NCBI GenBank assembly: GCA_913060595.1
Contig: CAJXSA010000139.1
Span: 1 to 9,300, forward strand
DNA length: 9,300 nt
Direction of reading: 5' to 3'
From: an uncultured Ignavibacteria bacterium
GTDB taxonomy: Bacteria > Bacteroidota > Ignavibacteria > SZUA-365
The notes below the pieces were generated by a model. It saw only the letters and a list, made by a program, of their open reading frames with translations, was not told where the DNA came from and ran no database searches. Every line of letters begins with the position of its first letter. The first letter of the stretch is position 1. Of this stretch, positions 4,974-9,300 are shown piece after piece. Made by a program: the position numbers and the translations under genes.

Positions 4974-7606
4974 GACGTTTGCTGTTCCTCGGTGTTGTTT
5001 TCCTCATGCTCGTCGCTGCCTGGCAGGACGGTGCGAATGCCCAGGGCCTGTTTTCCGATGAGGAAGAACGGGCGCATTACCTGGACCTGCTCTCCGGCCG
5101 CCGCGCACGCTATCCCGCTCTCGAGAATACGCTGTTCTCATCTCTGGGGAGTACGCGCAATGTGGAGGAACATGACGCGCTCACCTTTCTGCTCGCGACC
5201 TCCCCGCTGAGCGACCTCGTGGCCATGGACGGCAGCTTCTTTCTTTCCGCCGTGCGGCGCACGCTCGCCATGCGCTCCGAGTTCCGCTGGAGCGACCGCG
5301 TGCCGGATTCGCTCTTCCTGCATTTTGTCCTTCCTCTGCGCGTGAACAACGAGGCGCTGGATTCTGCGCGCCATGTTTTCCCCGGGATGCTGCGCGAGAG
5401 GCTGCAATACATGTCCATGCGACAGGCCGTACTGGAGCTGAATCACTGGTGCCACGAACACGTCACGTACGCGCCCAGCGATGCGCGAACCCGATCGCCC
5501 CTGGCGACCATGCGCAATGCGCTCGGTCGATGCGGGGAGGAGTCGGTGTTCACCACGACAGCGCTGCGCGCGGCCGGGATTCCTGCGCGACAGGTGTACT
5601 GTCCGCGCTGGGCGCACAGCGACGACAACCACGCGTGGGTCGAGGTGTGGGTGGACAGTGCCTGGTTCTATATCGGGGCCTGCGAGCCGGACGTCGATCT
5701 CAACCAGGCGTGGTTTAGCGAGCCGGCACGACGCGCGATGCTGGTCACCGCTCCCGTGCAGGGACGGTACCGCGGTCCGGAGGAAGTGATCATGGAAGAC
5801 GCGCTGCACACACGCATCAGCACGCTGCCGGTGTACGCGGACACGCAGCGGCTGCACGTGCGCGTGGCAGATTCCAACGGTGTCCCTGCCGCCGGAGCGC
5901 TGGTGGACTTCCGCGTCTATAATTATGGCGAGTATTATCCCCTCGTCACCTTCGAAGCGGACAGTACCGGGCGTGTGTCCTTTCAGACGGGGTATGGCGA
6001 CCTGCTGGTCTGGGCACGCCGCGGTGACGAACACAGCTACCGCCTGGTCCGCGCCGGAGAGCGCGACACCGTGCGCCTCGTCCTCGAATCCCCGACACGT
6101 AAAGCGCGTACACGCATTTTCGATTATGCGCCGCCGAAGGCGGAACGCATCAGTCTGTCGCAGCATCCGCGGCGGGCCGAGTTGGACGCACGTCTGCGGC
6201 GTGACGACAGCATTCGAACCGCGTATGTATCGACCTTCATCGATTCCACCACGGCCGTCACGTTCTCGGCACGACTCGGATTTGATGCCGAAAAGGCGTG
6301 GGACCTCCTGCGCCAGAGCCGCGGCAACTGGCGGGAAATGACGGAGTTCCTGGCGGCGGCGGCGGAGCGTGATCCGGCGCAGGCCCTGCGCTTCTTGCGG
6401 GCACTGAGCGTAAAGGACCTTCAGGACGCGTCCGCTACCGTATTGCTCGATCATTACAACACTGGCCTCGCGCATGTGCAGGACCATGGCTGGGACAGCC
6501 TCGATGCCGAAGTTCTCGTGCGTGAGGTGCTCAGTCCGCGTATCGGACGGGAGGAACTGCGTCCCTGGCGCGCGCTGCTGCATGCCGCGGCGGCAGAGGC
6601 GAGCGGAGGACAGGCATCGGCGGAGCGCATCGCTGACTGGGTGCGCGACAGCATCCGCGTCGTGGAGAATGAGAACTGGTCCCGCGTCCCCGTCACGCCG
6701 GACCGCGTGTACGCGCTGCGGATGGGGGACGCACCCTCCCGCGACATCCTCTTTGTTGCACTCTGCCGTGCGGCCGGACTGCCCGCGCGCATCGATCCTG
6801 CGACACGGCGGCCACAGTTCCTCGATTCGGAGGTGTGGACGGACGCCGCACTGGATGAAGAAGAAGATGTGCTCGAGAAGAGCGCAACGCTCGTTTTAAC
6901 GCTGCCGGTGGCGCGCTCGATTCTCTCCCCGCAGTATGCCCGGCATTTCACGCTGGCCCGCTTTGACGACGGACGCTATCACACACTCGACTTCGAAGGC
7001 GATCCGCGCTTCTCACAGTGGCCGGTGCATCTGCAGCTTGCGCCCGGACGATATCAGCTGGTAACGGGAAACCGGCAGCCTGACGGTTCGGTACTGTCAT
7101 CCATCGAAGAATTCATGCTCCACGCGGACACGACGCAGGAGCGGGTGCTCCATATCCGCGACAACAGCACTCGGCCGGACGTCCTGGCCGAAATCGATGA
7201 AGACCTCCTGCCGAAAGACGCGCGCTATGTCGTTCTGCTCTGGATGGAGGAGGGGACGGAGCCGGTCTCCCATGCGCTGCGGGACATCGCGTCGGAGCGG
7301 CGCGCACTCGAAGGGCTGCCTGTCCGCTTCCTGCTTGCCGGCGACGGACGAATGACGCGGGACGCACTCGTCCGCACTGCAGGAGAGTATCTCCCCGGCG
7401 GAGCGGTCGTGGATGCGACCGGTGCTGCTGAGCTGCTCGAAGACGTGCGCGACGAGCTTCGCCTCCCGCAGCACACGCATCTCCCGCTCCTCGTGGTCTG
7501 CAATGCCGACGGTGAGGTGACCTTCGTCGCACGCGGGTACACGGTGGGCATCGGAACGCAGATCCTTCGCATACTCGAACGCATGAGTCTCCCGGAATCA
7601 CAATAA
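4970..7606 (+). CDS. Secreted transglutaminase-fold protein with degenerate second copy and thioredoxin-like tail
   Basis: An 878-residue protein. Residues 1 to about 24 are a Sec signal peptide (MRRLLFLGVVFLML, cleavage after ANA). A family-specific N-terminal region leads into a transglutaminase core: Cys188 in GRCGEESVF, His221 in DDNHAWVEVW, and an acidic third residue at Glu239 or Asp241 (GACEPD; Glu-Pro sits where many relatives have Asp-Pro). Residues about 286-373 look like an Ig-like/CarboxypepD_reg-type beta domain, followed by a helical stretch. Residues about 545-612 resemble a second transglutaminase-type segment whose Cys position is Ala588 (GDAPSRDILF...CRAAGLPAR). A beta region follows, and residues about 750-878 look thioredoxin-like (YVVLLWMEEGTEP at 753, GYTVGIG at 856) but without CxxC. 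The protein is probably periplasmic or exported. The fold covers peptidases, cross-linking enzymes and peptide:N-glycanases, so the reaction is unknown. The gene lies 15 bp before GH92 B. Confidence 0.88.
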   Translation: MRRLLFLGVVFLMLVAAWQDGANAQGLFSDEEERAHYLDLLSGRRARYPALENTLFSSLGSTRNVEEHDALTFLLATSPLSDLVAMDGSFFLSAVRRTLAMRSEFRWSDRVPDSLFLHFVLPLRVNNEALDSARHVFPGMLRERLQYMSMRQAVLELNHWCHEHVTYAPSDARTRSPLATMRNALGRCGEESVFTTTALRAAGIPARQVYCPRWAHSDDNHAWVEVWVDSAWFYIGACEPDVDLNQAWFSEPARRAMLVTAPVQGRYRGPEEVIMEDALHTRISTLPVYADTQRLHVRVADSNGVPAAGALVDFRVYNYGEYYPLVTFEADSTGRVSFQTGYGDLLVWARRGDEHSYRLVRAGERDTVRLVLESPTRKARTRIFDYAPPKAERISLSQHPRRAELDARLRRDDSIRTAYVSTFIDSTTAVTFSARLGFDAEKAWDLLRQSRGNWREMTEFLAAAAERDPAQALRFLRALSVKDLQDASATVLLDHYNTGLAHVQDHGWDSLDAEVLVREVLSPRIGREELRPWRALLHAAAAEASGGQASAERIADWVRDSIRVVENENWSRVPVTPDRVYALRMGDAPSRDILFVALCRAAGLPARIDPATRRPQFLDSEVWTDAALDEEEDVLEKSATLVLTLPVARSILSPQYARHFTLARFDDGRYHTLDFEGDPRFSQWPVHLQLAPGRYQLVTGNRQPDGSVLSSIEEFMLHADTTQERVLHIRDNSTRPDVLAEIDEDLLPKDARYVVLLWMEEGTEPVSHALRDIASERRALEGLPVRFLLAGDGRMTRDALVRTAGEYLPGGAVVDATGAAELLEDVRDELRLPQHTHLPLLVVCNADGEVTFVARGYTVGIGTQILRILERMSLPESQ

Positions 7607-7621
7607 GAAAACACGCGAGAC

Positions 7622-9300
7622 ATGAGAACGCTGATCATCATTTCCCTCATACTATTTTTTTGCGCGCCGGACGGACGGGCCCAGGAGAACGATTACACGG
7701 CGCATGTGAATCCCTTCATCGGTACCGAACGCATGGGCCATACCTTTCCGGGGGCCGTTGCCCCGTTCGGCTTCGTGCAATTGAGCCCGGATACCGATAC
7801 GATCGCATACGAAAAAAACGGAGCCTACAATCCGGACGTGTACGCGTACTGCGCGGGGTATCAATGGGAAGATCCCACCATCGTGGGATTCAGCCATACA
7901 CATTTCAGCGGGACGGGACATTCCGACCTGGGCGACATGCTGCTCATGCCGACGATGGGAACGCTGAAGCTGAATCCCGGGACGGAGGACGATCCCGACG
8001 CAGGGTACAGGTCGCGGTTCAGTCACAGAGAGGAAGGCGCCTCGCCGGGATATTACCATGTCCGTCTCCAGGATTATGATATCGACGTCGAACTCACTGC
8101 ATCCGAGCGCGTGGGCATGCATCGCTACACCTTTCACCGCGAAGGTCCCGTTCATGTGATTCTGGACATGCTGCATGGCATCTACAACTATCCCGAAAAG
8201 AATGTGTGGACTTTCATGCGCGTCGAAAGCGATCGGCGCGTGACGGGCTGGCGGCAGACCAGCGGCTGGGCGCGGACCCGCACGGTGTATTTCGCGATGG
8301 AATTCGATCGGCCATTTCATGCCTACGGACATGAGAAAACCGATTCCGCGATATACCGGGGATTCTATCGCAAGTTCGACGAGACGCGGGGTTTTCCGGA
8401 AATGGCCGGACGCGGGATACGCGCATACTTCGACTTCGATGCGGAGAAGGGGGAGCAGCTGCAGGTGAAAATGGCACTTTCCGCCGTCAGCACCGAGGGA
8501 GCCCTGCGCAACCTGGCGGCGCAGGTCCCGCACTGGGATTTCGACGCGCTGCGCGCCATTACAGCGCGCAAGTGGAATCGCGAACTCTCCCGCGTACACG
8601 CGGAAACCATTGACGAAGAGGATCGCACCATATTCTACACGGCGCTCTACCACGCGTTCATTGCGCCCGCGGTGTACGAAGATGTTGACGGCAGCTACCG
8701 CGGTCTCGACCAGAACATCCATCAGTCCGACGGTTTCGAGAACTACACCATTTTTTCCCTCTGGGACACGTACCGCGCGCTGCATCCGCTGTTCACGCTG
8801 CTGCAGCCGCGGCGGACACATGACATGATCGAATCGATGCTGGCGCACCAGGAGCAGAGCGTGCACGGCATGCTTCCCGTGTGGTCGCATCACGCGAACG
8901 AAAACTGGTGCATGATCGGGTATCACAGCGTTTCGGTCATCGCCGATGCCGCGGTGAAGGGAGTGTATGAAGACGATCTGCCCCGCGCGCTTGACGCTTG
9001 CGTCACCACGGCACGGTATGGCCTGTATGACGGACTGGGCGATTACATGCGTTTGGGATACGTGCCCTCGGACGGCAACAGGGCATCGGTGAGCAAAACG
9101 CTGGAATACGCCTATGACGACTGGGCGATCGCGCAGCTGGCGCGCACCGCGGGGGATGCGTCCGTTGAGAAGAGCTTCCTCCGTCGCGCTGCCACATGGC
9201 GCAACAACTACGATGCGGGGAGCGGCTTTATGCGTCCCCGACGCAGCGACGGGGCATGGGTGGAGGATTTCGATCCCCTGGACACGCACGGCCAGGGTTT
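7622..9300 (+). CDS. GH92 family exo-alpha-mannosidase B, 3'-truncated by window
   Basis: The frame is open from the ATG at 7622 to the window end (559 whole codons, no stop). Residues 1 to about 20 form a signal peptide (MRTLIIISLILFF, cleavage likely after GRA). The Cys in LFFC does not make a convincing lipobox. The N-terminal beta-sandwich shows NPFIGTERMGHTFPGAVAPFG (from residue 30) and GFSHTHFSGTGHSDLGD (from 89). The (alpha/alpha)6-barrel part shows FYTALYHAFIAP, SLWDTYRALHPLF (from 379), HANENWCMIGYHSVSVIADA, YVPSD (480) and SKTLEYAYDDW. The sequence stops at DPLDTHGQGF, just before the expected EGNAW catalytic glutamate. It is clearly diverged from enzyme A, so this is an old paralogue pair probably differing in linkage or chain position. 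No clear ribosome site precedes the start, only the A-rich 15-bp spacer. Expected role: removal of terminal alpha-mannose from exported or captured glycans. Confidence 0.94.
   Translation, partial: MRTLIIISLILFFCAPDGRAQENDYTAHVNPFIGTERMGHTFPGAVAPFGFVQLSPDTDTIAYEKNGAYNPDVYAYCAGYQWEDPTIVGFSHTHFSGTGHSDLGDMLLMPTMGTLKLNPGTEDDPDAGYRSRFSHREEGASPGYYHVRLQDYDIDVELTASERVGMHRYTFHREGPVHVILDMLHGIYNYPEKNVWTFMRVESDRRVTGWRQTSGWARTRTVYFAMEFDRPFHAYGHEKTDSAIYRGFYRKFDETRGFPEMAGRGIRAYFDFDAEKGEQLQVKMALSAVSTEGALRNLAAQVPHWDFDALRAITARKWNRELSRVHAETIDEEDRTIFYTALYHAFIAPAVYEDVDGSYRGLDQNIHQSDGFENYTIFSLWDTYRALHPLFTLLQPRRTHDMIESMLAHQEQSVHGMLPVWSHHANENWCMIGYHSVSVIADAAVKGVYEDDLPRALDACVTTARYGLYDGLGDYMRLGYVPSDGNRASVSKTLEYAYDDWAIAQLARTAGDASVEKSFLRRAATWRNNYDAGSGFMRPRRSDGAWVEDFDPLDTHGQG

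Larger units (their letters stand above)
1..9300 (+). other. Five-gene mannoside-utilisation operon segment (GH92 - CBM9-like - MFS - transglutaminase-fold - GH92)
   Basis: All five genes share the plus strand, with spacings of +1, -4, -4 and +15 bp. No hairpin with a T-run lies at any junction. The longest non-coding stretch is 7607-7621, which holds only an A-rich spacer. One transcript covering the whole window is the simplest reading. The promoter, any regulator and the ends of both GH92 genes lie outside. Confidence 0.8.

Noticed and set aside
849..6583. Other long minus-strand open frames at 849-2000, 2350-3495, 4041-4862 and 5138-6583
   Set aside because: Each is antisense to a confidently identified plus-strand gene and none shows a domain, signal peptide or ribosome site.
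7872..7889. Perfect 7-bp inverted repeat ATCCCAC-CATC-GTGGGAT
   Set aside because: It lies inside the GH92 B coding region over conserved residues (PTIVGFSH), has no T-run after it and is not at a gene boundary, so chance is the best explanation.
7652..9289. 545-codon open frame on the minus strand antisense to GH92 B
   Set aside because: It lies wholly opposite an unambiguous GH92 gene, and its translation is rich in His, Arg and Val with no recognisable motif. Long antisense frames are expected where third codon positions are mostly G or C.
7622..9300. GH92 B as a pseudogene because no stop or catalytic Glu is present
   Set aside because: The frame is intact and simply runs off the window end, at the point just before the EGNAW motif is expected.

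Overview
The window is a single run of five plus-strand genes with almost no untranslated DNA. It reads as the middle of a glycan-utilisation operon: GH92 alpha-mannosidase (5' end cut off), CBM9-like secreted protein, FucP/GluP-type sugar permease, secreted transglutaminase-fold protein, and a second GH92 alpha-mannosidase (3' end cut off). Two junctions are 4-bp ATGA start/stop overlaps, one gap is 1 bp and the longest gap is 15 bp. I see no internal promoter, terminator, RNA gene, repeat array, CRISPR array or mobile element.

Organism: the DNA is GC-rich, with G/C-biased third codon positions. The protein families (paired GH92 enzymes, the CBM9-like family with a 'WVWSPQGVINMHRP' signature, and the roughly 880-residue transglutaminase/thioredoxin-like family) are those I associate with Bacteroidota and the wider FCB group. 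The GC content argues against a gut Bacteroides and fits a high-GC environmental lineage of that group. This placement is an inference; there is no rRNA or other marker gene in the window.

Layout: 1-2426 is GH92 enzyme A, whose catalytic barrel is interrupted by about 287 extra residues (687-1547). 2428-3570 is a CBM9-like secreted protein. 3567-4973 is an inner-membrane sugar:H+ symporter. 4970-7606 is a large secreted protein with one apparently intact transglutaminase-type active site, a second copy lacking the cysteine, and a thioredoxin-like tail without CxxC. 7622 to the window end is GH92 enzyme B, with a signal peptide and no insertion.

How they may work together (inference): the GH92 enzymes would remove alpha-linked mannose from high-mannose N-glycans or mannans outside the cytoplasm, the CBM9-like protein may bind glycan, and the permease would import the freed hexose. 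The transglutaminase-fold protein is the unexplained partner. Because that fold includes peptide:N-glycanases as well as peptidases and cross-linking enzymes, it could act on the protein or the protein-glycan linkage of a mannosylated glycoprotein. No SusC/SusD pair, regulator or sugar kinase lies in the window.
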